A stretch of 64,000 nucleotides of DNA from Paenibacillus sp. yr247 (lineage in GTDB: Bacteria > Bacillota > Bacilli > Paenibacillales > NBRC-103111), in NCBI RefSeq assembly GCF_900103825.1, contig NZ_FNIF01000007.1, positions 62,001 through 126,000 on the forward strand. Direction: 5' to 3'. This document shows positions 49,437 to 59,932 of this stretch, in pieces (within the stretch, counting starts at the first letter, position 1; every line of letters begins with the position of its first letter). Below the pieces are notes generated by a model that was not told the origin of the DNA, did no database searches, and saw only the letters and a list, made by a program, of their open reading frames with translations. Both the position numbers and the translations under genes were made by a program.

Positions 49437-49627
49437 GTTGCACTGCATTGCATACAACAGAATGGGCTCATAAGCTGCGCTGTAAGCATTCTATTGCATT
49501 TCATACAATGGATCTGCCCTACAGACCAGTTTAGAAGTTAAAATCGTGGATTCTACTGTATAAATTACAATGGAAACTCCTTCAGCTTCCATTTCGGCGT
49601 CATCCATTGTACGAAGTGCAACGGATT
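49437..49627. repeat. Cluster of degenerate 26-base intergenic repeats
   Basis: Four related units occur in the gene-free stretch 49378-49763. Unit b (49488-49513) has the core GCATTTCATACAATGGAT. Unit c (49550-49575) is a direct copy matching at 19 of 26 positions. Unit d (49602-49627) is an inverted copy matching at 21 of 26. Unit a (core 49445-49462) is a shorter direct copy. Direct copies are spaced 51 and 62 bases. No gene is seen here; the far end must contain the promoter of the following SDR gene. Confidence 0.6.
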
Positions 49628-49763
49628 AATGGACGTCCATGAGCACATTCTGCCGTAGCTTAAAGTGCCAGCAGGTATTCATATTCGCTATCAAGTAATA
49701 GACAATGCAAGCCTTGCGTCCATCCTTAAGCTATAATGGAATTAAAACCCAAGGAGTGGTCAC

Positions 49764-50621
49764 ATGCAGAGTCAAACCGTTATCGTAACCGGCGCTAATT
49801 CCGGAATGGGATTGGCCACAACCGTGGAACTAGCCCGTAAAGGCGCCCATGTCATCATGCTGTGCCGCAGCCAACAAAGAGGCGAGCAAGCGCTCTCCGA
49901 AGCGCGCCAACAGAGCGGCTCCGATCGTATCGAGCTTATGCTTTGCGACTTGGGGTCACTGGCGAGCATTCGCGCGTTCGGAACAACGTTCCTAGCCAAG
50001 CACAATGTGCTCGACGTGCTTGTGAATAACGCTGGCGTCTTCACCGTGAAGCGGCAAACCACAGCCGACGGCTTTGAGGCCATGACTGGCGTCAATCATC
50101 TCGGCCACTTCCTGCTGACGAACCTGCTGTTGGAAGCTATCGTCCGCGCTCCACAAGGGCGGATCGTGAATGTCTCCTCCGGCGCCCACAAAATCGGTCG
50201 CTTCGACTTCGACAACCCCTACCTGACCCAAGGGTTCAGTATGTGGAAAGGCTATGCTCAGTCGAAGATTGCGAACATTTGGTTCACGCGTGAGCTGGCC
50301 AAGCGACTAGCTGGCACAACAGCCACGGCCAACGCGCTGCATCCAGGAGCGGTCGGCACGAGCATCGGTGTCGATCGGGACACCGGTTTCGGCAAAGCCA
50401 TGCACCGAGTGCTGCGGCCCTTCTTCCTAACGCCGGCGCAAGGCGCGGAGACCGCCATTTATTTGGCATCCAGTCCGGATGTAAGTACGGTTAGCGGAGA
50501 ATATTTTTACAGGAAGAAGGAAGCCCCAATCTCTGATAGAGCCAAGGATGAAGATATTGCAAGCCAATTCTGGGCTTGGAGTGAACGTGAAGTTGGGTTA
50601 CGCGCGCACCGTGATAACTAA
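49764..50621 (+). CDS. Short-chain dehydrogenase/reductase
   Basis: A 285-residue classical-type SDR. The cofactor motif TGANSGMG is at 10-17, NNAG at the end of strand 4, the catalytic Ser in VNVSSGAHK and the YAQSK pair after it. The C-terminal part resembles retinol dehydrogenase/WW-domain oxidoreductase-like SDRs that act on lipids or xenobiotics. AAGGAG precedes the ATG. Substrate unknown. Confidence 0.9.
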   Translation: MQSQTVIVTGANSGMGLATTVELARKGAHVIMLCRSQQRGEQALSEARQQSGSDRIELMLCDLGSLASIRAFGTTFLAKHNVLDVLVNNAGVFTVKRQTTADGFEAMTGVNHLGHFLLTNLLLEAIVRAPQGRIVNVSSGAHKIGRFDFDNPYLTQGFSMWKGYAQSKIANIWFTRELAKRLAGTTATANALHPGAVGTSIGVDRDTGFGKAMHRVLRPFFLTPAQGAETAIYLASSPDVSTVSGEYFYRKKEAPISDRAKDEDIASQFWAWSEREVGLRAHRDN

Positions 50622-50700
50622 AACTTTTATAAATAACAGAAAGTAAATAAGGGAAGGTTATACGGGGTTCTTTATTCTGATTACGGGAGTGTGACGTTGA

Positions 50701-51435
50701 ATGGACTTCTTTCATAGTCAGGAATCCCTTACCATTCTCCAATGGGGGATGAGAGCGGCCTTAGGCTACCTTTTTCTGCTGATCGCAGCTAAATTGCTCG
50801 GACAACGCTCCATTTCCCAGCTAAGGTTTCTTGATTTCATCATCGCTCTTATTCTGGGTAACATTATCGCCCATCCGCTTTCGGATGAGCATTTAGCCTT
50901 GACCGGCTCTATGGTCACAACGATCGTCATCGTGTTCCTTTATCTCATAACCTCTTGGCTAAGTCTCAAATGGACATTTCTTAAGCACTTCTTAGACCCG
51001 CCACCTCTTAAATTAATTAAAAATGGGCTGATTCAAATGAGAAGTTTGCGTAAAGCCAAAATTTCTGTTGACCACCTATTCTCTGAGCTGCGCAAACAGC
51101 GAATTGAGGATATCAACAAAGTCGCTCTTGCGCTATGGGAGCCCGGTGGCACGATTTCCGTGTTCCTTGAGCCTCAGCACCAGACCGTGACAGCTAAAGA
51201 TATGTACATACCCACTTCGTCCTTCTCTCTAGTGAGACCGATTATTGTTCAAGGTAACGCTGATGACAAAATACTCGCTCAGCAGGGGAAAGACCCCGCA
51301 TGGCTAGAAGCCCAGATACACGCTGCACATGTGGATATGGAAGATGTGGCGCTTGCTACTATCGATGATCAAGATCAGGTACGTGTTTATACCGATTTGG
51401 ACGTTAACGAAAAAGACGAACAAACGCTTTCTTGA
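50701..51435 (+). CDS. DUF421-family membrane protein (YetF/YrbG type)
   Basis: A 244-residue protein with three N-terminal helices (MRAALGYLFLLIAAKLLGQRSI, IIALILGNIIAHPL, MVTTIVIVFLYLITSWL) and a cytoplasmic part with the family segments PPPLKLIKNG and the HLFSELRKQRIEDINKVALA stretch. Such proteins are linked to spore germination or envelope functions in Bacillus (YetF), without an established mechanism. GGGAG lies 11 bases before the ATG. The last codons form part of the terminator. Confidence 0.9.
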   Translation: MDFFHSQESLTILQWGMRAALGYLFLLIAAKLLGQRSISQLRFLDFIIALILGNIIAHPLSDEHLALTGSMVTTIVIVFLYLITSWLSLKWTFLKHFLDPPPLKLIKNGLIQMRSLRKAKISVDHLFSELRKQRIEDINKVALALWEPGGTISVFLEPQHQTVTAKDMYIPTSSFSLVRPIIVQGNADDKILAQQGKDPAWLEAQIHAAHVDMEDVALATIDDQDQVRVYTDLDVNEKDEQTLS

Positions 51436-51454
51436 GCGTATGTTCGTCTTTTTC
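51409..51454 (+). terminator. Terminator overlapping the DUF421 gene end
   Basis: GAAAAAGACGAACA pairs with TGTTCGTCTTTTTC and an inner ACGCT/AGCGT stem closes the loop; the stop codon lies inside the hairpin. Confidence 0.88.
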
Positions 51455-51575
51455 GTTTAGATGAGAAAGCGTTGAATCTACTCCCGCAGTTCGTCTGCGG
51501 CTTAGGATATGCTTCTTTTTTGGGGAAATATTTACTAACATCAGTATAAATGATTATGGATCCGAACTGGATGCG

Positions 51576-52440
51576 ATGCAAGCTCAAGTGAACAAGCTTC
51601 AACAACTCATCCAAGAATTCGTGCATATACAGAACAATCCGAACAAAATGAACGCACAAAAACAGCGCTCAGATATGGAGCGCGGCGGGGTCTATTACTC
51701 GGGACAATACCAGAATGAGCTTTCCCATTATCGATGGGAGCCCCAGGAGAGAGCTGTAGGTCAGCTTTTAGACTTGGATGGTGATAGAACAGCCAAAATT
51801 CTTGCCGCCCTGGGTCATAAACAGCGTCTAGATATTTTGCGATCTGTCTTACAGGAGCCGCATACCGGTCCAGAGCTCGTTGGACGTTTGAACATGGGAA
51901 CAACGGGACAGCTTTATCATCACATGAAAGCATTGGCCGGAGCCGATCTGCTCGTTCAGGAAGAAAGAGGCGAAAAATACACGATTCCAGGCCATCGTGC
52001 GCTGCCATTACTTTTACTGCTAGCTGCTACCGCAGATTTAATAGATACCAGTGACTACATGGATATGTCCGAGGTAAGAAATGACGCGCGTTCCTACTTA
52101 GGTGCTGCCGATGAACATTACGATCCCCATTTGCTGCTGTGGGCCGTCGTCGAGAATAGCATTTTGGAGCATCTGCATGCCCATCGTCAATGCGCTGTCC
52201 CTCAAGCTTTCTGTCGAGATTCGAAGAGAGGGCAGAGTCTTTCAACAACATTACAAGCATGGCATCCCGCAAAGCGAGTTACAAACGGTCGGTATAACCA
52301 AAGAAACCGGAACCAGTGTGACGTTCTTACCGGATCGGGAAATTTTCAACAAAGCATTTGATCTAAGCGTATTAGAGAAGCAAGCTGCCGAAATTTCAGC
52401 TTTGTATCCGAACCTGCACCTTCACGTGTTAAGTGATTAA
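51576..52440 (+). pseudogene. Decayed winged-helix / GyrB-like ATPase fusion gene
   Basis: The first frame (51576 to about 52175) encodes a coiled start, an ArsR-like winged helix (ILAALGHKQRLDILRSVL, then GTTGQLYHHMKALAGADLL) and then HLLLWAVVENSILEHL, which resembles the start of the GyrB ATPase (VVDNSIDEAL). The homology continues only in the +1 frame, ending at 52440, as IVNALSLKLSVEIRREG and KETGTSVTFLPDREIF, which resemble GyrB VVNALS and TGT-T-F-PD-EIF. About 65 residues with the DNGRGIP and lid motifs are missing at the join. The 5' end also lacks a good start. It is therefore read as a gene with an internal deletion and frameshift. Confidence 0.7.
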
Positions 52441-52468
52441 CTCATTCGTTAGCCATCCACCCGTTCAT

Positions 52469-53056
52469 TTACATGAAGCGTTTCTCAATTCTTTTGCTAA
52501 TCACTATGGAAATAGCTACGAAAAAAACAACATATAGAATCCGGTACGGATTCTCAATAAACCCCTTGAGGTCGTGGCCGATAAAGCTAACTGACAGTAC
52601 CATGGCCGCTTTACCAGCGGCAACTGCAACCAGAAACGAGCGAAATCTCATCCCTACCAACCCAGCAGCCATATTAATGACAACGAACGGACCTACTGGA
52701 AAGAGGCTGAGTAAAAACACATAGTTAAAAGCTTGACGGCGTGCCCAGACAAGACTCTTCTGCACCTTGGGCTTCTGTGACCAGCGCTCTAAATAGGGAT
52801 GACCGGCCACTTTTTTCACAATGAGAAAAGTCACTAAGCATCCGCATACAATCCCGATCCATGAGTAAAGAAAACCGAGCCACAGCCCATATACAGCAGC
52901 ATTTACGCTGATAATGACAAGCGTTGGAAGCGGCGGAACGAACGATTTCATAAAAGGTAGAAGAAGACCGGGTAAAGGGCCTAGTGAACGGTACTTGTCC
53001 AAGAACATCACCAAATTTTCTTCGGTGAGGTAAGACAAAAGTTCTGTAATTCCCAT
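52469..53056 (-). CDS. TVP38/TMEM64 (DedA-like) membrane protein
   Basis: A 195-residue membrane protein of the SNARE-associated/VTT family. It has the re-entrant motif region FMKSFVPPLPTLVIISVNAAVYG, then the segment VFLLSLFPVGPFVVINMAAGLVGM with the conserved F/G-rich turn, and a basic C-terminus (SKRIEKRF). The ATG at 53056 is preferred over a GTG four codons earlier because of spacing from GGTG. Family members move or scramble lipids; the cargo here is unknown. Confidence 0.87.
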   Translation of the reverse strand: MGITELLSYLTEENLVMFLDKYRSLGPLPGLLLPFMKSFVPPLPTLVIISVNAAVYGLWLGFLYSWIGIVCGCLVTFLIVKKVAGHPYLERWSQKPKVQKSLVWARRQAFNYVFLLSLFPVGPFVVINMAAGLVGMRFRSFLVAVAAGKAAMVLSVSFIGHDLKGFIENPYRILYVVFFVAISIVISKRIEKRFM

Positions 53057-53214
53057 ACGTGCGCACACCTACTCCGCTAGCAATTGTTAGAGGCGGAAAA
53101 TAGCGCCATCTATAGGCATGATAGCATACTTTTCAGGGTTGGAGCACACAACTCGTATTGTGAAAAAGCCTCCTAAACCACTTTGGACGTGGTGGAGGCT
53201 AAATCAAGCAAAAA

Positions 53215-54921
53215 CTACAGCGGGTTCACCGCTTCATGGAGCAGCTGCTCCAGCTCAGCGGTGTAGGCTGCGGTTTGCGCTTCGTCCCAGCCGAAGCGCT
53301 CAGCCATGAAGGCGATCGCCGGCGCCTTCCACTGCTTTGCCCACGCGATGTCGAAGAAGAGGGCACCCGTGCGGCGGATGAAGAAATCCGCCGGCTTCAC
53401 GACCATCTCGCGCTCGAACGCGTACACGAGCGCAGCGAGCACGGCAGCGGGCATGCCCCGCTGCGCCGCTTCAGCCCGGTGCTGCTCCAGCAGCTCGAAT
53501 ACGGCGTCCACGTTGGAGCCGTATCTACGAGCGAGCAGCGCAGCCTCTGCCTCGGTCAGCCCCAGCCGCAGGCCTTGGCTGACCTTGCCCTGCAAGAACG
53601 GCGCCAGCTTCGCGGAGCCGCCCACATCGCCGCCGGATATCGGCAGCGACCGGGTGCGGCTCGGCGGCAGCGCCGCCGAGACCTTGCCCTCCGCCAGCAG
53701 CATGGCGGCGATCTTATCCACGACCGATTCCGCCATCTTGCGATAGCCGGTCAGCTTGCCCCCGGCCATCGAAATGAGGCCGGAGTCCGACACGAAGATT
53801 TCGTCGCGCCGCGAAATCTCAGAAGGATCTTTGCCCTCTTGATGGATCAGAGGGCGCAGCCCGGTCCAGCTCGATTCGACGTCAGCCTCCGTCAACCCGA
53901 GGGACGGAAACATCTCGTTCGCGGCGCGCAGCACATAGGCGCGATCCGCTTCTGTAATACGGGGATTCGCGATATCCCCTTTGTAATTCGTGTCCGTTGT
54001 CCCGATGTAGGTTTTACCGTCCCGAGGGATGGCAAACAACATCCGCCCATCCGGCGTATCAAAATAAATCGCCTGCCGCAGCGGAAACTTGCCCTGATCA
54101 AACACCAGATGCACCCCTTTGGTCAGGTGCAGCGTCTTGCCGTGCTTCGAGCGGTCCATCTCGCGCAGCGTATCGACCCAAGGCCCTGCCGCATTAACAA
54201 TCTTACTCGCGTAGAGCGAATAAGAAGTCTCTTCGCCAGCAATCTGATCGGTAATCCGCACACCAACCAGCTTGCCATTCTCCATCAGCAGCTCTTCAAC
54301 CTTAGCGTAATTCACCGCCAAAACACCCAGCTCAACGGCCTTTTTCATAACCTCAATGGTTAAACGCGCATCATCCGTGCGGTATTCCACATAATAACCG
54401 CCGCCTTTAAGATCCTTTTTCTTTAGCAGCGGCTCCTGGGCGAGGGTTTCCTCTGGACGAAACATCTTGCGGCGCTCCGATTTTTTGACACCTGCCAAGA
54501 AATCATAAACCCTCAGACCCAGCGAGGTGGATAGCTTCCCGAACGTGCCCCCTTTATAGAAAGGCAGCAGCATCCACTCCGGCGTCGTCACATGCGGCCC
54601 ATTTTCATACACAATCGCACGCTCTTTACCGACCTCAGCAACGACCTTCACATCCAGCTGCTTCAGATAGCGCAGCCCTCCATGAACCAGTTTTGTCGAA
54701 CGGCTCGACGTCCCCGCAGCGAAATCCTGCATATCAATCAGCGCCGTACGGAGTCCTCTGCTTTGTGCATCCAAAGCAATGCCTGCTCCCGTAATTCCCC
54801 CGCCAATCACGATTAAATCAAACGTTTGTTTCGACATGGCTAGCAGCATTTCCGTTCTTTTCAGCCCACTAAACCCCTGTATTTGCCCAGTTTCATTGGT
54901 ATGTTTTTGCTCCACTGTCAT
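53215..54921 (-). CDS. glpD: Glycerol-3-phosphate dehydrogenase (aerobic, FAD)
   Basis: A 568-residue membrane-associated flavoenzyme oxidising glycerol-3-phosphate to dihydroxyacetone phosphate and feeding electrons to menaquinone. The FAD site IVIGGGITGAGIALDA lies near residue 37, and SSRSTKLVHGGLRYL and GPWVDTLREMD follow. The start MTVEQKHTNE has GAGGAG upstream. An intrinsic terminator lies in its leader, as in B. subtilis glpD where GlpP plus glycerol-3-phosphate allows read-through. It is the last gene of glpP-glpK-glpD. Confidence 0.95.
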   Translation of the reverse strand: MTVEQKHTNETGQIQGFSGLKRTEMLLAMSKQTFDLIVIGGGITGAGIALDAQSRGLRTALIDMQDFAAGTSSRSTKLVHGGLRYLKQLDVKVVAEVGKERAIVYENGPHVTTPEWMLLPFYKGGTFGKLSTSLGLRVYDFLAGVKKSERRKMFRPEETLAQEPLLKKKDLKGGGYYVEYRTDDARLTIEVMKKAVELGVLAVNYAKVEELLMENGKLVGVRITDQIAGEETSYSLYASKIVNAAGPWVDTLREMDRSKHGKTLHLTKGVHLVFDQGKFPLRQAIYFDTPDGRMLFAIPRDGKTYIGTTDTNYKGDIANPRITEADRAYVLRAANEMFPSLGLTEADVESSWTGLRPLIHQEGKDPSEISRRDEIFVSDSGLISMAGGKLTGYRKMAESVVDKIAAMLLAEGKVSAALPPSRTRSLPISGGDVGGSAKLAPFLQGKVSQGLRLGLTEAEAALLARRYGSNVDAVFELLEQHRAEAAQRGMPAAVLAALVYAFEREMVVKPADFFIRRTGALFFDIAWAKQWKAPAIAFMAERFGWDEAQTAAYTAELEQLLHEAVNPL

Positions 54922-54956
54922 CCCTAATCTCTCCTCGCGTAAATAAAAAAATAAAA

Positions 54957-55001
54957 ACCACAACATACCTAACACGTTTACACGTATAGGCCGCTGTGGC
55001 T
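54957..55001 (-). terminator. GlpP-type antitermination leader of glpD
   Basis: On the minus strand CCACAGC and GTTGTGG enclose an inner ACGTG/CGTG-containing arm and are followed by TTTTTATTTTTTT. It lies 36 bases upstream of the glpD start and just after glpK. B. subtilis glpD has an equivalent leader terminator suppressed by GlpP, and a glpP homologue is in this operon. Confidence 0.82.
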
Positions 55002-55055
55002 TCTCCTAGTCTCCAACCAAATATTAACTTGTTATCAGTATATCATTGCATACGC

Positions 55056-56582
<1,527 letters not shown>

Positions 56583-56591
56583 TCAGGATCA

Positions 56592-57146
56592 TTAATGATA
56601 GTGCTGCCACAGCTCAGTATTTGACGTAGTCACCGCTATTGCCCCGGCTCCTAGCGCAAGCTCCACATCCTCCACAGAACGAATGAGTCCACCCGCAAAA
56701 ATAGGAATGCCCGAACGTTCCTTCACTTCAGTAATAATGTGCGGAATGATACCGGGAAGCACCTCAATGAAATCGGGCTTCGTCCTCTCCAAGAGGGTGT
56801 AGCTTTTATCCAAGGCACTGCTATCTAGGAGAAAAAGCCGCTGAATGGCAATCAAACCATTCTGTTTCGTCTTCGTGATCACATTTCCCCGGGTCGAAAT
56901 GATACCGGCAGGACGAATACTCTGACATAGAAATTCAGCCGCATACTCGTCGTTTTTCAGCCCTTCAATCAAGTCAGCGTGCAGAAGCAGCTTTTTTCCG
57001 TTAGCTCTGCCTAGATCCACGATGCTTTTCAGCTGCCCAATGTGACTGTCGAGCAGGACAATATATGAATAATTAGACTTAAATAATTTCTCTAAGTCTC
57101 TCATTTTGCGAATGGCCGGTAAAATACGCTGCTCTTGCAAATCCAT
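56592..57146 (-). CDS. glpP: Glycerol uptake operon antiterminator
   Basis: A 184-residue RNA-binding regulator of the GlpP family. It has ILPAIRKMRDLEKLF near the N-terminus, VLLDSHIGQLKSIVDLGR, LHADLIEGL and the barrel end IPIFAGGLIRSVEDVE with GAIAVTTSN. With glycerol-3-phosphate it prevents termination in glp leaders. The ATG giving MDLQEQR is chosen because GGAGG lies 8 bases upstream. It is the first gene of the operon, and its own leader also has a T-tailed hairpin. Confidence 0.93.
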   Translation of the reverse strand: MDLQEQRILPAIRKMRDLEKLFKSNYSYIVLLDSHIGQLKSIVDLGRANGKKLLLHADLIEGLKNDEYAAEFLCQSIRPAGIISTRGNVITKTKQNGLIAIQRLFLLDSSALDKSYTLLERTKPDFIEVLPGIIPHIITEVKERSGIPIFAGGLIRSVEDVELALGAGAIAVTTSNTELWQHYH

Positions 57147-57234
57147 GACCATCGCCTCCGTTTCTTGGATAATGAACCCGTTGCCTCCCCAGGCAAATTT
57201 ATTGCGTGCCACCGCCTACTCGTCCAACGGCTTC

Positions 57235-57274
57235 AAAAAATCCTCCCGGTGGCCCTACTCCCGTGGTCCACGGG
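57235..57274 (-). terminator. Possible switching hairpin in the glpP leader
   Basis: On the minus strand CCCGTGG can pair with the adjacent CCACGGG (tight loop) or with a bulged CCACCGGG that is followed, after AGGA, by six T. The second form resembles a terminator about 90 bases before glpP. Autogenous control by GlpP is conceivable but not shown. Confidence 0.4.
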
Positions 57275-57350
57275 CCCAGAGTTAGCTACTCCAAGTAATC
57301 GAAACAGACGCCTAGATGCGCTTAACAGTGGACGATCTTTCAGCTGCAAC

Positions 57351-57540
57351 AACATCATGCAAAAAGTACGGCAAATCAGAACGTATTTTCGATTCTGAGC
57401 AGCAATGATGTATTTTCTACATCAAATATCCCCATTTTTAACGAAAGCGGGGAGTATTCCACGAATTTGATGCACTTTTTGCATGATTTCGCGTAAAAAC
57501 CTCAATATTGGGGAAATTCGCTGTACTTTTTACATCAAAG
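57351..57540. repeat. Cluster of degenerate palindromic intergenic repeats
   Basis: Four copies of a unit with core TGATGYACTTTTTRCATSA: an inverted copy at 57351-57370 and direct copies at 57405-57426, 57466-57488 and 57521-57540, spaced about 55-62 bases. The cores are themselves imperfect hairpins, and the segments between copies 2-3 and 3-4 share GGGGA and ATTCG blocks. They fill most of the gene-free 57275-57754 stretch between glpP and the TetM-like gene. Confidence 0.65.
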
Positions 57541-57754
57541 TTTGATCCTGCTGACTGCCACCGCTGTTCCTGCTTGTTATTTTCTGCTCCTGCTTGCCCC
57601 AGAATGAGCGGAAATTACAAAAAAACTCACCAAGTATTGCCGATGATATTCAATGGGCAATCCAAGTGAGTCTCCTGTTCTCCGTCACATATTATTAACT
57701 TACCTTCATTGTACTGAGGCGCTTACAGCCTGTCAATGATGAAAGCCAATTAAC

Positions 57755-59767
57755 TTAAGTCGACAACGCCTTACGCACAGCCAAAATATACTTTGACTGA
57801 TCGAGCGGATTGACCCCGCGCCGCTTACGTTCCGCATGAACGTCCGGCGGACTAGGCTGATAGCCTGCGAAAGAGGAGGTAATCACACCTCTTCCGCCGG
57901 ACATCGCACTCAGCTTCACTGGATATTCCAGTGACGTAGCGACAGGGAGACGCCCTTCAACTACGAATCTGCCTCCTGCAATGTGCGGAGGATCAAAAGC
58001 CGCTCTCATCTGCACAAGGTCACTGAGCACCTTGCCGCCGAACTCTTCTGGCACGGTGATGCGCACCTGCAGCATCGGTTCGAGCAGCGTCGTACCCGTC
58101 TGCGCAAGGCCTTTCATGATGCCCATCGGCGTAGCAACTGCGAAGTCGAGCGGGTGAGTGTGCCACACGTGATGTTCGCCCTCGACGAGCGTCACCTTCA
58201 AATCGGTGACTTCCCAACCGAGCAGCCCTTGCTGGAGCGCCTCCGGCACGCGGCGCTCCACCTCGTTCTGGTACTGCACGAGCAGATGCTCGCCTCGTAC
58301 CAGCGACTCATACACGAGCCCGCTGCCCAGCGCACCAGGCTCGATGCGAAAACGTAAGATGGCCCAGCACGGCTTGGGCATCGTATAGGCAATGTAGCCT
58401 TCTCCCACTTGCGAAGGCGTCTCTTTGTAGATAACGGAAGGTTGATCGAACCTTGCTTGGAGATTAAAACGCGAACGCAAGAGACTCGTGAGAATCTCAA
58501 GCTGAATCGCGCCCATGACTTTCACATGCAGCTCACGCTCCTCCTGCAGCCACTGCAGATCAAGCAGCGGATCTTCGTCCGTAAGCTCCTGCAGCGCTGC
58601 GACAAGCGCCGGATACTGCGCCTCGCTCTCGGCATGCACCTGCACGGTCAAGAGCGGGACCGCCATCCGCGGCGCTGGCGGCACGCTATCCGCCCGGCCC
58701 AGCACATCGCCGATCCGCACCTGCGTCAGGCCGCAAACGGCAGCAATATCGCCCGCAGCAACAAAACCGATATCCTCGGCTCTGCGGCCGTCGATTTTGC
58801 GGATCTGGGTCACCTTCTCTTCCACGCCCTGCGTGGCATTGACAATGGTGTCCCGGTTACGAATTGTCCCCTCGTAGAGGCGGACGTACGCCATTCTCCC
58901 CATGGTCTTGTCCCGCTCGACCTTGAACACCACGGCCGAAAGCGGCTGCTCCGCAGAGCCGCTCGGCCCAGGCAAATAATCAAGGATCGCTTCCATCAGC
59001 TCCTTGATACCCAACCCTTTGCTGGAGGCGCCCACCAGCAAAGGAAAAGCCGCCCCCTGCCGCGCATACCGCTGCAGGGTTGCCTTCACCTCGCGCGCTT
59101 CAACTGGCGCGCCTTCAATGTAGCTCGTGAGCATCCGCTCGTCGAGCTCCGATAGCTTCTCCACCGCGGATGCGAAGTCAAATCCGCGCACACCATCTGC
59201 GGAGTCAGCCTCCGCCGCCCCATCCACCAACACGTTCACCGCGCCGCGGAACGTGTCTTCCCTGCCCAGCGGTGCATAGATCGGCACCGCCATCTCCGTG
59301 AGCTGCTTGTGAATATCACGCAGCACGCGCTCAGGATCCGCGCCGACACGGTCCATTTTATTCATATATAGCAAGGTTGGTATCTGGAGTGATTGCAGCG
59401 TGTGCCAGATCATTTCCGTCTGTGACTGCACACCTTCTACCGCAGAAACAATGAGAATAGCCCCGTCCATCACCCGAAGCGAACGCTCCACCTCCGATAA
59501 GAAATCGACGTGCCCCGGCGTATCTACAAGATTAATCAACGTATCCTTCCATGAAAAAGAGGTCGTTGCGCTGCGAACCGAAATCCCCCGCTCTCTTTCC
59601 ACATCCATGGAATCCGTCTGCGCAGTTCCGTTATCTACACTACCAAGCGCGCGAATTCGCCCGCTATGATAAAGAATATGCTCTGTCGTTGTCGTCTTAC
59701 CTGCATCCACGTGCGCAAAAATGCCCACATTTCTTCTAGATATTGCTCGATTTTCATCCCTCATCAA
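57755..59767 (-). CDS. TetM/TetB(P)-like translational GTPase (ribosomal protection type)
   Basis: A 670-residue EF-G-like GTPase. The GTP-binding motifs are GIFAHVDAGKTTTTEHIL, VDTPGHVDF and MNKMD; the switch region ERERGISVRSATTSF is of the Tet-protein rather than the EF-G type. Domains II-V follow, ending in a SMSGGRG-like FSAMSGGRGVITSSFAG region. Ribosomal protection proteins free the ribosome from tetracycline; chromosomal relatives such as this may act on another inhibitor or in translation generally. The start is TTG or the ATG right after it (59764); AAAGGGA is 7 or 10 bases away. No mobile-element context is seen. Confidence 0.88.
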   Translation of the reverse strand: MMRDENRAISRRNVGIFAHVDAGKTTTTEHILYHSGRIRALGSVDNGTAQTDSMDVERERGISVRSATTSFSWKDTLINLVDTPGHVDFLSEVERSLRVMDGAILIVSAVEGVQSQTEMIWHTLQSLQIPTLLYMNKMDRVGADPERVLRDIHKQLTEMAVPIYAPLGREDTFRGAVNVLVDGAAEADSADGVRGFDFASAVEKLSELDERMLTSYIEGAPVEAREVKATLQRYARQGAAFPLLVGASSKGLGIKELMEAILDYLPGPSGSAEQPLSAVVFKVERDKTMGRMAYVRLYEGTIRNRDTIVNATQGVEEKVTQIRKIDGRRAEDIGFVAAGDIAAVCGLTQVRIGDVLGRADSVPPAPRMAVPLLTVQVHAESEAQYPALVAALQELTDEDPLLDLQWLQEERELHVKVMGAIQLEILTSLLRSRFNLQARFDQPSVIYKETPSQVGEGYIAYTMPKPCWAILRFRIEPGALGSGLVYESLVRGEHLLVQYQNEVERRVPEALQQGLLGWEVTDLKVTLVEGEHHVWHTHPLDFAVATPMGIMKGLAQTGTTLLEPMLQVRITVPEEFGGKVLSDLVQMRAAFDPPHIAGGRFVVEGRLPVATSLEYPVKLSAMSGGRGVITSSFAGYQPSPPDVHAERKRRGVNPLDQSKYILAVRKALST

Positions 59768-59932
59768 AGCTCGGATCCCTTTCTATCACTATCTTACTGT
59801 CATTATACTAAAAGTGCGTACAAAAAGGATAAGCTTGTCTGTCATAGAATGTCTTTTTACAAATTCTGCTAGTCTGAATAGCGTTATGAGCATTATGATG
59901 GATATACTGAATCTAAGGAGGCATCCCACACT

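Noticed and set aside
49437-49627. CRISPR array
   Set aside because: The repeats are degenerate, one is inverted, spacers are not unique equal-length units and no cas genes are near.
53236-54363. A 375-codon open frame on the plus strand antisense to glpD
   Set aside because: glpD is unmistakable on the other strand; the frame is an effect of GC-rich third positions and its product is low-complexity Arg/His/Gln-rich with no family features.
58409-59155. A 248-codon plus-strand frame within the TetM-like gene
   Set aside because: It is antisense to a well-conserved GTPase and its product is Arg/His-rich without motifs.
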